This document shows positions 10,922-21,055 of a stretch of DNA of 33,596 nt, in pieces (position 1 is the first letter of the stretch; each line of letters begins with the position of its first letter). Under the pieces are notes generated by a model that saw only the letters and a list, made by a program, of their open reading frames with translations, was not told the origin of the DNA and made no database searches. Source of the DNA: Zygnema circumcarinatum (Eukaryota; Streptophyta; Zygnematophyceae; Zygnematales; Zygnemataceae); the NCBI GenBank assembly GCA_037447605.1, contig CM074806.1:444361-477956 (forward strand), written 5' to 3'. The position numbers were made by a program, and so were the translations under genes.

Positions 10922-11968
10922 GGAAAATGATACAGCGGCCCCACCTTTTGGATATCGGCGCCCCTTTTTGGGAAAAATTGTACTTTTTTTTTTGGCTAAT
11001 CACCCCCCCCCCCTTGGATCTTTCGGGAGGAGAGCTTGTAGACAATCGGACCCCGCGCCTCGCGCGCAGGATCCGATTGTGCACCGACGTACGGCGCCGC
11101 GCATCGCGGCGCGGCCCGCGAGATGCGGCGAGCCTACGGAAAAGTTGTCCTCACCTGACCCGTTTGGGTCAGAGGTTGCCACGTGGCAGTCTGCCATTGG
11201 ACAGCCCTGCTGCCGGTCCCCCATGCCGATACAGTGGACCCCCATAATATTTTCGCCATGGTTTCGGCAAATACTGGGCGAAAATATTGTAATTTGCAAA
11301 TATAAGGTCCGTGTTACCAATAGGCGAGCGGTATTATGTTAGAGTTCATGTCTGTTCGTATGTATCGTATCGTATCGTATCGTACCGTGATTTAGATACA
11401 AGAGCTCCTATTGGTGCTTTACGTATATCGTACGACTCAGAGATTTTATTCGTACTTACCGTACAGCGTAAAAGCGTGACCCATGCTTGAAATCCGTTCC
11501 GATTAACAGATTTTGTATTGGAGAATAGGTCAGGTTAGGTTAACACCCCTAATACGTTAACATTGAGTTACCGTACAAAAAGGTGGTTTCGGCAAAATCG
11601 GGGCAAGTTTCTTGGGGACGCACTGTACAAGGTGGAAAATATTATGGGGGTCCACTGTATCGGCATGGGGGACAGGCAGCAGGGCTGTCCAATGGCAGAC
11701 TGCCACGTGGCAACCTCTGACCCAAACGGGTCAGGTGAGGACAACTTTTCCGTAGGCTCGCCGCATCTCGCGGGCCGCGCCGCGATGCGCGGCGCCGTAC
11801 GTCGGTGCACAGTCGGATCCTGCGCGCGAGGCGCGGGGTCCGATTGTCTACAAGATCTCTCCTCCCGAAAGATCCAAGGGGGGGGGGTAATTAGCCAAAA
11901 AAAAAAGTACAATTTTTCCCAAAAGGGGGCGCCGATATCCAAAAAGTGGGCCCACTGTATCATTTTCC
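10922..11968. mobile_element. Fold-back element FB3, 1047 bp, with 8-bp target-site duplication
   Basis: Termini are GGAAAATGATACAG at 10922 and its complement ending at 11968. An 8-bp direct repeat, ACAAAAAG, flanks it (10914-10921 and 11969-11976). Arms are 10922-11253 and 11636-11968, highly similar, with a GC-rich core around 11040-11130. The spacer of about 380 bp is bracketed by similar direct copies of GGTTTCGGCAAA (about 11260 and 11585). The word GATACAGYGG plus C-run appears at the outer and inner end of each arm, suggesting an arm built from an internal duplication. No coding capacity. Confidence 0.82.
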
Positions 11969-12218
11969 ACAAAAAGTTGCACAACATTTGAGCACGTTGT
12001 CATTGCCACGTCATTCATGCTCTTGTCGAATGTTACGTCACCAATCAAGCACGCCATTGGCTGGGTGGCAACAGATTGACAGACGCGCGGCAGATTGGCC
12101 AGGAGGAGAAACGGAGCACGTACGGCCACCCAGGTGCTGCTTTCCACGAACTTTCTGTCCGTACGTCGTACAGCTTGTGCCAAACCCTTTCGTCCGTACA
12201 CAAACCCAAAAACTGAAA

Positions 12219-12654
12219 GGAGAATGCTGCTGCACCCCCCTATTTTGGTTATTACACCCCCCTTTTTGAAAAATTTGCCTGCCCATTTTGGTATCCCACC
12301 CCCCTGTTTTGGATATTTCACCCCCTTATTTTGGATATCCCACCCCCTGTTTTTTTCCTTTTCACTACTGACTTCCAACATTGTGCAACAAAAGAAAAGG
12401 AGATTTGCATTGATCTCAAGATGTTGTTGTTTTTTGTCGCTATGCCTGCCTATCTTGATGTGAACTCCTTCTGTAAAGCTCGGTAATGACTTGTACAAGC
12501 TCATCGCGGGTCTCATACTCACTTGGTAGCATTTCTGTGGACATTGCAAACCGAGAAGAGGGGAGCAAAACATGGGGGTGGGATAACCAAAATGGGCGGG
12601 CAAAATTTCCAAATACGGGGGAACCAAAATAAGGGGGGTGCAATAGCATTCTCC
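12219..12654. mobile_element. Fold-back element FB4, 436 bp, with 8-bp target-site duplication
   Basis: Termini are GGAGAATGCT at 12219 and its complement ending at 12654. An 8-bp direct repeat, AACTGAAA, flanks it (12211-12218 and 12655-12662). Arms of about 100 bp are diverged. The left half contains about five degenerate units of CACCCCCxTATTTTGGATAT. The TTTTGGATATC word is shared with FB3, and the GGARAAT terminus is shared with FB2 and FB3, so these three look like relatives. Confidence 0.75.
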
Positions 12655-12859
12655 AACTGAAAGCTGAGTTTTGGGATTTGGGTTTTGAGTTTTTCCTCGG
12701 TTTTCCATTATTTTTTTGTTTTTGACTATCAATCACGAACAGTAAAGTTTTCTATTTATTATTTAAAAACAAAAAAAATTATTTACAAGCGCTATTCACC
12801 AATGTACAACTGTACAGTAATGCCCCAATAAAAATATTTCAGTTCCGGGCCCTAAAATT

Positions 12860-15800
12860 TTAGTCCCAGTCGAGGGTTCCGCCGTGCCCGGGCTGGTCAT
12901 CGAGCTCGTAGAGAGGCCCGTTCACTGAAAAAAAAAAAAAGGTTCGGGGGGGGGGGGGGGGGGGGGNNNNNNNNNNGGGGGTACAATTTATTTGAATCAA
13001 AATTAATTGAAAAAAGCAAAAAAATTGAGAAATTAAGTTCCCATTCAGCAGCTCTCTCCCTCTCCTCCCTTTCTCTCTTTTTTTTCTTTTTTGTTTTTTT
13101 ACCTCGGTATCCTCCTCGGACAGGGTCGTTGGCCAATAGGAGCGGCGTGTCCAGGTCGACGAATCTGCCCCGACAAGAAAAAGAAAAAAACACGAGAAAA
13201 AATATCAACGCCGAAATCCTCCAAAAACACAAAATTTCAGGAAACCCAAATACTCTAAACTTCAAAACCCTCAATGGCCCAAAAACCCAAAAAGCCCCAA
13301 AACCCTAAAACACTAAACCCCCAAAACCCTAAACCTTACAACCCTGAAACCCTAAAACCCTTCAACCCCCAACCCCGCCACCCTAAAACCCTAAACCCCA
13401 AAACCCCAAAACCCCAAAACCCAAACCCCAACCCTCCTACCCTCCCTAGCCCCCTACCCCTTTACCCCCCCTACCCCTTACCCCCTACCCCTACCCCCTA
13501 CCCCCCTACCCCCCTACCCCCCTACCCCCCTACCACCCTACCCCCCTACCCCCCTACCTCCCTACCCCCCTACCCCCCTACCCCCCTACCTCCCTACCCC
13601 CCTACCCCCCTACCCCCCTACCCCCCTACCCCCCTACCCCCCTACCCCCTACCCCCCTCCCCCCAACCCCCTAACCCCTACCCCCTACCCCTGACCTCTA
13701 CCCCTACCCCTACCCCTACCCCCCTACCCCCCTACCCCCTACCCCTACCCCCCCCCCTACCCCCTACCCCCCTACCCTACCCCCCTACCCTACCCCCCTA
13801 CCCCTACCCCCCTACCCCTACCCCTACCCCCTACCCCTACCCCTACCCCCTGCCCCTACTACCCCCTGCCCCTACCCCTACCCCTGCCCCCTACCCCCTA
13901 CCCCTACCCCTACCCCCTGCCCCCTACCCCCCTACCCCCTGCCCCTACCCCTAGCCCCTAGCTCCCACCTGAACCCCCCAGGCCCTAGCCCCTAGCCCCT
14001 AGCCCCTAGCCCCTAGCCCCACCTAGCCCCACCTGACCCCCCCAGGCCCTAGCCCCTAGCCCCTAGCCCCTAGCCCCACCTGAACCCCCCCAGGCCCGCC
14101 GCGAGGTGCGCGGAGAAGCCCATTCCGATGCGCGTCTCGACCATTCCGCCAATCATGAGCGCCAGCCCGTGGCGGCGCGCCACGTGGACGATTTCGAGGG
14201 CGCCGAGGACGCCCACTTTGGCGAGTTTGATGTTGATGGCGCCCGCCAGCTGGCGGCTCGCGATTCGCTCCGCGTCGGCGAGGCTGCGGCAGCTTTCGTC
14301 GGCCGCCACCTGGACGCCGTACAGCCGCCCGGCGACCTCGCTGACGTGGCGGATGCCCAGCCAATCACGGCGCGGCGTGGGCTGCTCGAAGAGGATCGGA
14401 TCCAAACCAAGGTCTAAAAATGATATTTTTTTCCAAAAAAAAAAAATTTAGAGGGAAGTAATCAACTGTTGAATGGATCCAGAAGTGAAATTTTTTATCA
14501 TAAATTAAAAAAAAAAAAAAAAATTACCGTGTAGCCGCTCGAGCACTTGCAGGGCCTGTTCCGAAGTGTATCCGCAGTTCGCGTCGAGGAGGAGATCGCA
14601 GGTCGGGTGGCCACGTCGGATGGCGGATAGACGCGCCACGTCAGCATCCACAGTGGTGCCGCCAATCTTCGTCTTGATGGAGAGGAATCCTCTCTGCCAA
14701 TAGTGAGCTGCCAGCTCAGCAGCGGTGGAGGGAGAGCAGATGGGGATCTGATGGGGGCGAGAGGAAGGGAAAAGGAAGGCATGAGGGGGTTTTTTGTTTT
14801 CAGTTTTCAGTCGGAGTTCGAATCTGAGGAACGGGTTTGGGTCAGAAGTGGAGAGGGAGACGGGGGGGGGAGGGGGAGGGAGGGGAGATGGAGAGGGAGG
14901 AGGAGAGGGAGAGGGAGAGGGAGAGGGAAAGGGAGGAGAGATGGAGAGGGCGAGAAAGGAGAGAGGGAGAGGGAGGGGAGATGGAGAGGGGGGAGGAGAA
15001 GGAGAGGAAGAGGGAGGAGAGAGGGAGAGGGCGAGGAAGGAGAGAGGGAGAGGGAGGGAAGATGGAGATGGAGAGGATGGAGACGAGGGGTTAGGAGGGG
15101 AAATGGAGTAGGAGGAGGAGAGGGAGAGGAAGGGGAGAGGAAGAGTAAGTATAAGGGGGAGGGGGGGGCAGAGGGAGAGGAAAAGCAGAGATGAGAGAGG
15201 AGAAGCAAGGGAAACCGGAAGCAGAGGGAAAAGGGAAGAGGACATGGAGAGGAGAGGGAGGTAGAGAACACAGAGAAAATTACGGATTCAAACATTTGAT
15301 AGCCTTCACTATTGGGAAGGCAAAATCTGAAGGGGTTGGGGTGGGAGAGAAGGTGATGTTGGGGCCGCCGCAACATACTGTGATGTCGGTCGTGACGCGG
15401 TCGCTACATCCTCCGAAGAAGGCCCAAAGAGGAATCTCCTGACTGCGCGCAACTGCGTCAACAATTGACATTTCTACCCCCGCTCGGATCTGGAAAAAAA
15501 CCAAATGAATAAAGCAGTTTAAATAAGGAAATAAAGCAATCCGGCAATCGATTGAATGATTAAAAGGTAATTGCTTGCCGAATCAATAACAACAATAGAG
15601 CTGATTAAAGAGTTCGATCATAAAACATGAAAGTGGGTAAATTTAATCGATAAACCGATCCTTTAAACCAGGCCCAAAAAACATAAACCCAAAACCCCCA
15701 AAATCCGAAAACCTCACACAATAAAAAACACGAACCAGAATTTCAAAAACCTGAAGCACCCCAATAACCTTAAAAAAAAAAAAACAGCACAAAAAAACCC

Positions 15801-16484
15801 ATAAAAAAAGAAAAAAATTACCGCTGCGTATTGGTGTCCGGGCATGTACTCCCCGAGCCCTCGAATGAGATCCAGCCACGTGGCAGCCTCCTGGCGCTCC
15901 AGCCAATCCCCAGCCAGGGCCGCCCCAGCCAATGCCTCCTCCTGATTTTCCGCCGTGACTGGCGGCATTATGGGTACCTCCCCCCACCCTACACTACCGT
16001 CCAAAAGCTCCGTACGAATGGCGACATTTTCGACACGTGTCACGTTGGCAGAGGCTATCGTAAACGGAGCCAAGAGCGGCACGTCGAGAGGGCGCGCATC
16101 GAGCTTCAAAATTTTAACGGGCGGCAAATCTGTTTGGAATTGGGGGAAAAAATTACCATCTGAGCCCTCCTTTCTCGGTTTTTGCGTTTCCGGGGAATTG
16201 GGACCGTGCGAAAAGGCGCAGGAATTTGATTTTTTCGACGAAATTCGCAAGTGGGCCGATCTGTAATTAGGGGAAAAGGGGAGATTAGGGTTCAGAGAAG
16301 CGATCTGCATCTGGGTTTTGGCCCTGAACCCTGAAAAGTGGAGTGGTTTCTGCGTGCTGTTGGGGGGAAAGGGGAGGCTTCGCTTGAGGCGGGGGAGGGA
16401 GGAGAGGGAGACATCCTCTGCTTCTGCGCTTGCTTGGGATTGCAGAATTGAAGAAATTGGGGAGGTGGGGTTTACGGAATGCAT
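12860..16484 (-). CDS. AEE: Dipeptide (L-Ala-D/L-Glu type) epimerase, enolase superfamily, probably plastid-targeted
   Basis: Six in-phase exons: 16484-15822, 15489-15379, 14747-14528, 14413-14086, 13164-13103 and 12924-12860 (TAA), giving 482 residues. The first 125 or so are Ser/Pro/Lys-rich with no acidic cluster, consistent with a plastid transit peptide. The catalytic barrel shows the full family signature: KxK (K283, K285 in SIKTKIGG), metal ligands D313 (LLDANCGYT), E341 (FEQPTP) and D370 (AADESCR), the opposing base K394 (NIKLAK), and the DxD motif FVDLDTPLLL that holds the dipeptide amino group. The enzyme inverts the second residue of L-Ala-X dipeptides through a Mg2+-stabilised enolate. 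In bacteria this recycles murein peptide; here a link to plastid peptidoglycan turnover is plausible but inferred. The short last exon (NGPLYELDDQPGHGGTLDWD) ends the protein cleanly. An assembly gap lies in intron 5. Confidence 0.88.
12967..12976. other. Assembly gap (10 N) inside a poly-G run
   Basis: Ten N interrupt a run of G (about 12948-12981) in the last intron of the epimerase gene. The true length of the homopolymer is unknown. Confidence 0.95.
13265..14085 (-). repeat. Telomere-like and C-rich tandem array in epimerase intron 4
   Basis: On the + strand, 13265-13440 is degenerate CCCTAAA/CCCCAAAA. It passes into about 500 bp of CCCCCTA and CCCCTA units (13440-13950), then CCCCTAG units to 14080. 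On the transcribed strand this is TAGGGGG, with runs of five or six G that could form quadruplexes in the pre-mRNA. Flanking exons splice across it in phase (AGLG-G-FVDLDTP). Confidence 0.85.
14748..15378 (-). repeat. Epimerase intron 2 with GA/CT-rich low complexity
   Basis: The + strand from about 14855 to 15260 is GAGGGAGAGGAGATGG-type sequence, so the transcript has an extended polypyrimidine stretch before the acceptor CCCCATCAG. No gene is supported inside. Confidence 0.8.
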
Positions 16485-16497
16485 GGAGAAAGTGAGA

Positions 16498-16537
<40 letters not shown>

Positions 16538-17569
16538 GCGAGCGAGAGAGCGAGCTGGCTACTAATGCTAAACGAAGAATTAAGAATAAAAATTAAAGCG
16601 TGCACGTGTGAGGCACATAATTGGCTCCAAAGTCTGAGGGAAAGGCCGGTTGAGAATTGCGCTGTACTGTTTCCGACTGGATCGTAGGTCTAACCACCAC
16701 TGAGCTCTGCCTCGTCGAAATCAATCGGAGCCCCCCACGTGATCGATATGCAAACGTGGCGATCCGTGATTGGTCCAGTTTACAACGACGAATGGAGATC
16801 CACTTCGAGACTAGTGGGAGCGCCGCGTGTCAGTGCCTCTGACTGAGTCAGACTTCAGAACGACGACATTTTCACAGATCGCGTTCAAGTGTGAACGGAA
16901 CACTGCAATCGTTGCTGTCATATGCGGATCCGTACGATTTGTTTGTCGTTAAGTCAAATGCAAGTGTGAACAGGGACATTCGCCAGCTTAGCACAGCTCA
17001 GCTTTCTTTTGGTTATTTGGGGTCAACCTTTCCTTAAAGTTAACGGATCCAAAGTTAACTATTCTATAAAGTTAAAGTAAGCGATACCACGGAATTTGAT
17101 AAAATAAAATCACTTGGACATAAAAAAGAACAATAGGGGGAGTCAGACTTTGACCATGGCCAAATCAATTAAGCAAGCCTGTCGGGCGAATTAAGCATTG
17201 GCTAGGTACACATTTCGGTACGGCTGGGTATGGCGGGGCCCCGGATCCCGACCCGAAATTCGTACACGAAAGAAGTGACTTTTAGTATAAGGAATTCGGG
17301 AATTTAGTACGCGATGGTCAAGGTCTGACTCCCCTTAATATGATCATAAAGGAATACAAAAAAATGCTGGTTTAGCTTCCTATCTTAATAAAGAAAAAAA
17401 AAAGATTGCTCAAAAATCAAATTCAATTGGTAAAAGGTTGAATCCTGTTTACAAATTCAAAAAAATTAGAGCCTAAAACTAAAACCCTGAAATCTAAGCA
17501 CTAAAAAAGAGAGAAAAAAAAAGAAAAAATCAAGTGAAGAGCCAAACCCAATTTAAAAAAAAAAATTGA
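16485..17569. other. Intergenic region, 5' of the epimerase gene and 3' of the GT14 gene
   Basis: A (GA)n microsatellite at 16498-16533 lies in the epimerase 5' flank. CACGTG words at 16603 and 16736 and several CCAAT-type words follow, so promoter sequence is likely here. CAAGTGTGAAC occurs twice (about 16886 and 16960). A small inverted-repeat element is at 17138-17334. The rest is AT-rich with no gene. Confidence 0.45.
17138..17334. mobile_element. Short inverted-repeat element (MITE-like), about 197 bp
   Basis: The terminus GGGGAGTCAGACTTTGACCA at 17138 is matched, with two differences over about 24 bp, by the complement of 17311-17334. The interior is unrelated and non-coding. No clean target-site duplication is visible (AATAG on the left, TTAATA on the right), so the class is uncertain. 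Confidence 0.5.
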
Positions 17570-17587
17570 CTACTTACTTTTTACTGA

Positions 17588-17654
<67 letters not shown>

Positions 17655-20600
17655 AATCCCCCCTCCAACTCTCCGAACTGCAGCACATGTGGCGCCAGTT
17701 CCAGTAACCGTTCAACTGTGCCGGGCCCAAACTTCCGTGCGAACAAGTAACATGGAACTGCTCGGCCGTTCCGTACACACGGAATCGCATCCAACCTTTT
17801 GTCCGTAAACGCGCGAAATGTGGAAATATTTTTCAGTTTCAGTATGAAATTTTCCGTCACGTCACTCGCCTCATACGTCGGCGGATGGAAGGTCTGAAAG
17901 TTCGTACTGTTCCAGTCCACATACATTAACGTCCGGTTAGCCAAAAAATTCGCTTTTTTTATGTACAAAAGCGTCGGCATGTAACGTTCATCAATTATGC
18001 CCCTCCTCTTCGGAAACACGCAATCCGGGCAGCCGTAAAATTCTTTAAATTTTGGGTAAAAGCAGGTATCCGAAAGCACTGTGGCGACTAAGTCCCTGTG
18101 AAGCTCCTTCCAGCCGTCCCCCTTTTTCCACACTTTCCTGGAAACTTCCGGGAGGAGTTCAGGCTTCCAACTCAAGTGCGCCACGGGGCAGCGTGTAACT
18201 GTGATGAAACTGAACGGAGATTCCGTGACATATGAATAGACATAGGAGAAATTAAAAAGGGGTATACATGACTCGGAAAGAAGAATCATGAATTTGTTGG
18301 AGGGGTCGAGGAGGGCGTGCGCCATTAGACGGAGCTCCGCATTGAGGAGACCCAAACTGCCCCAACTCACTTTCTGCAAGAGCAATAGGGAGTGCTTGCT
18401 GGGTGGGAGAGGTGAGGGAGAGGATGAGAGAGGTGAGGGAGGGGATGAGAGAGGTGAGGGAGAGGATGAGAGGGGTGAGGGAGAGGATGAGAGGGGTGAG
18501 GGAGAGGATGAGAAAGGTGAGGGAGAGGATGAGAGAGGTAAGGGGGAGGATGAGAGAGGTGAGGGAGAGGATGAGAGAGGTGAGGGAGAGGATGAGAGGG
18601 GTGAGGGAGGGGATGAGAGAGGTGGATGAGAGGATGAGAGAGGTGAGGGAGAGAGGATGCGAGAGGTGAGGGAGAGAGGATGAGAGAGGTGAGGGAGAGG
18701 ATGAGAGAGGTGAGGGAGAGGATGAGAGAGGTGAGGGAGAGGATGAGAGAGGTGAGGGAGAGGATGAGGGAGGTGAGGGAGAGAGGATGAGAGAGGTGAG
18801 GGAGAGAGGTTGAGAGAGGTGAGGGATGGGGCGAGCGAGGTGAGGGGGAGAGGATGAGAGAGGTGAGGGAGAGAATGGGCGAGGTGAGGGAGAGGATGAC
18901 AGAGGTGAGGGAGAGGGAGAGAGAAGGAGAGAGAAGGGGGGAAGGAGGGAGGGAGCGGAGAAGGGATGGGAGAAGGGAAAAGGGAAACGAAGAGATAGGT
19001 TGGTGGAGTGTCTTATTATCTGTATGCTTACCTTGCTTGGAATGTGCCGTCCTCGGAAAACTTCTGGCAAAGTTTGATCGGTTGTGTTGTAATCCGGATT
19101 AGCGTGAATGTAGATGGAGAATTTTCCAGTGTGCCCCCTGCGGGAAACATTGAACCCTTTAATAATAGTTTTTATGAATGTGGAATCGGAAATTTTATCG
19201 CAGGCAAGCTAAGTCCGAGGGCGGAGTTACTGACCGAAAAAAATGTTCCCAGAGAGGAGCTAAAGGAAGGGGCCCACGTGTAATGAACAAGAATGCGATC
19301 TGATTGGGTCGAAAGTATGGTGTAAAAAAGGGAGGGGGAGACGAAAGAAAAGGGAGAGGGGAAACCAATGTGAGGTTCGGTTTCAGTTTCAGGAAATGGG
19401 TTTCAGAGAGGAAGATGATAGGAGTAGAGAGGAGGGAGGGAGGAAGAGAGGGAGAGGGAGAGAGTGAGGAGGGGAGAGTGAGCGAAGAAAGTGGAAGAGG
19501 GGGATAGAAAAAGGGGCACCGAAGAGCAAGAGTGTGTGAGGGGTGAGGGCAGAGAGAGAGAGGGGAGAGGGTGAGAGAGAGGGAGAAACGATGGGGTAGA
19601 AAAGTGCAAGAGTATGTGAGGGATGAAGGCAGAGAGAGAGAGGGGGAGAGGGAGGGCAGAAGGCGAGAGAGATGAGCAGGGGGAAGGGGGAAGAGGGGAG
19701 ATGGGAAGAGAGGGAAGGAAAAAAGTGAGCGGAAAGGATTAGTGCAGATGGGGAGTAGGGGGGAGGGAGGGAGAAAGAGAGAGAGAAATGTGAGGAGATA
19801 GAAGCTTCCATGAACTTGTTCAGTTTTAGCAGCTGGAACAAACAAGTTCTATGCTAATTATTTTGTACCTTCGCTACAGACAAATCGCTGGCAGGTTGCA
19901 TCGCGAGAGCCCTCGCAAAGAGTTCCTGATCTGCAATAACCCTAATTCACAAACTTCAAATGTCTTACTTGGGTTTCTGGGTTCAGGTTTGTGCTTCAGG
20001 GTTTCAGGAGCCTTGAAAATTTCGTACAAAAGTAAACCTATGAATTCAAAGAGAAAAAAATATAGGGTGAGCATAATGTGCTGCCCTTCCTACCCCTCCC
20101 TCCCCCTCCCCTCCCTCTCACTCTCCCCTCTCCTATCCTTTCTCCCCTTCTCCCCTTCTCCCGCCCCCCCCCTCTCTCTCTCCCTCCCCCCTCTCCTATC
20201 CCTTCTCCCCTTCTCCAATTCCCACCCCCCTCCCTCTCCCTCCCCCCTCTCCTTTCTCCTCCCTCTCGCACTCCTCTCCCCCCTCCCTCTCCCTCCCCCA
20301 TCTCCTATCATTTCTCCCCTTCTCCCAACCCCCCCCTCTCCCTCTCCCTCCCCACTCTCCTATCCTTTCTCCCCTTCTCCCACTCCCCTCTCTCTCCCCC
20401 CCCCTCTCCTATCCCTTCTCCCCTTCTCCCACTCCCACTCCCACCCCCCCCCCTCTCCCTCCCCCCTCTCCTTACCTGACTCTTCGTGATCTTCCGAGGG
20501 ACGAAGAGAAGTCGGAAGCCGGCAACGTTCCGGAAGCTCTACCCTGTCTGCTGACGTGGCCTTTGCGATGGGTGCCAGGTGTGCCCGCAGCCCACGTGGC

Positions 20601-20770
20601 AGCGCCTCATTGGCCCCCGCCTCCTCGTAGAGCTCTGAATAGTCCGCCACCTCCTCTGTGCGCGGAGGGACCTTTTGGGCACTCGGGAGGAGGTCGGCGG
20701 AGAAGAGGAGGAGGCAGATGGAGGCGGCGAAGAGGAGGAGGTAGAGGAAGGGCCGGGAGAGGCCCAGCAT
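17570..20770 (-). CDS. GT14 / DUF266 core-2/I-branching-like glycosyltransferase (type II membrane protein)
   Basis: Five in-phase exons: 20770-20476, 19930-19869, 19299-19235, 19137-19032 and 18373-17570, giving 443 residues. Exon 1 encodes a short cytosolic stretch and a signal anchor (FLYLLLFAASICLLLF, about residues 8-23), then a luminal stem. Exon 2 (DQELFARALAMQ) is short. Exon 3 carries IAFLFITRGPLPLAPLWEHF, exon 4 GKFSIYIHANPDY and FRGRHIPSK, and exon 5 WGSLGLLNAELRLMAHALLD, LSESCIPLFNF, FYPKFKEF, MPTLLYI and FRAFTDKRLDAIPCVRNG. This is the plant DUF266 form of GT14, Golgi enzymes thought to build cell-wall or protein glycans; donor and acceptor cannot be read. The C-terminus is odd: a (GA)n microsatellite (17591-17654) is translated as about ten Arg-Glu pairs before GSVKSK and the stop. 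Confidence 0.87.
17588..17653 (-). repeat. CT/GA dinucleotide microsatellite, translated as (Arg-Glu)n
   Basis: Uninterrupted CT on the + strand for about 66 bases. In the GT14 reading frame it gives alternating R and E just before the stop codon. The frame is continuous with the conserved domain, so it is coding unless a donor site just upstream removes it. Confidence 0.85.
18405..18925 (-). repeat. 21-bp minisatellite in GT14 intron 4
   Basis: About 24 units near GAGAGAGGTGAGGGAGAGGAT on the + strand, with drift to 19-24 bp in the right half. The 21-bp period keeps frames open, so the artefactual translations read as heptads such as DERGEGE. The transcript strand is CT-rich. Confidence 0.85.
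19300..19868 (-). repeat. GT14 intron 2, GA-rich on the + strand
   Basis: The intron runs from GTACAA to CCAATCAG on the coding strand. From 19320 to 19790 it is imperfect GAGAGGGAG sequence containing two related copies of GTGTGTGAGGGRTGARGGCAG (about 19531 and 19611). No gene. Confidence 0.75.
20080..20475 (-). repeat. CT-rich tract in GT14 intron 1
   Basis: The + strand has repeated CTCTCCTATCCTTTCTCCCC units of about 60-70 bp, so here the transcript is purine-rich, unlike most introns in the window. Donor GTAAGG at 20475. Confidence 0.75.
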
Positions 20771-21013
20771 TGTCTGTTGGAGAGAGAGAGAGAGAGAGGA
20801 GGGGCGAAGTGAGGGAGAGAGAGAGAGAGAAAAGGGCGAGAGGGAGGAAGGCAGCTTGAGAGAGAGTGGGAGGGGGGCGGAGGGAGAGGGGAAGAGAGGG
20901 GAGAGAGGGAGAGATTGGGGGAGAGCGAGGGGAGAGAGAGAGAAGGGGCGTGAGAGGTAAAGGACGAGAGACGGGAAAAACAGAGAAGGGGAGAGGCAGC
21001 ATAACAGGGAGTC

Positions 21014-21055
<42 letters not shown>

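Noticed and set aside
11848-12732. 294-codon open frame on the minus strand
   Set aside because: It runs through FB3's right arm and all of FB4; composition follows the repeats and no domain is present.
13274-13954. 226-codon proline-rich frame resembling a cell-wall protein
   Set aside because: It is the CCCCCTA tandem array in an intron of a gene on the other strand; the Pro/Tyr/Thr pattern is the repeat translated.
16137-16165. A 27-nt intron in epimerase exon 1 (GTAATT to AACAG)
   Set aside because: Too short for a spliceosomal intron, and its removal is not needed for frame; treated as coding transit-peptide region.
20476-20770. A separate small membrane-protein gene
   Set aside because: Its frame ends at a good donor and splices in phase through a 62-nt exon to the GT14 domain, supplying the expected signal anchor.
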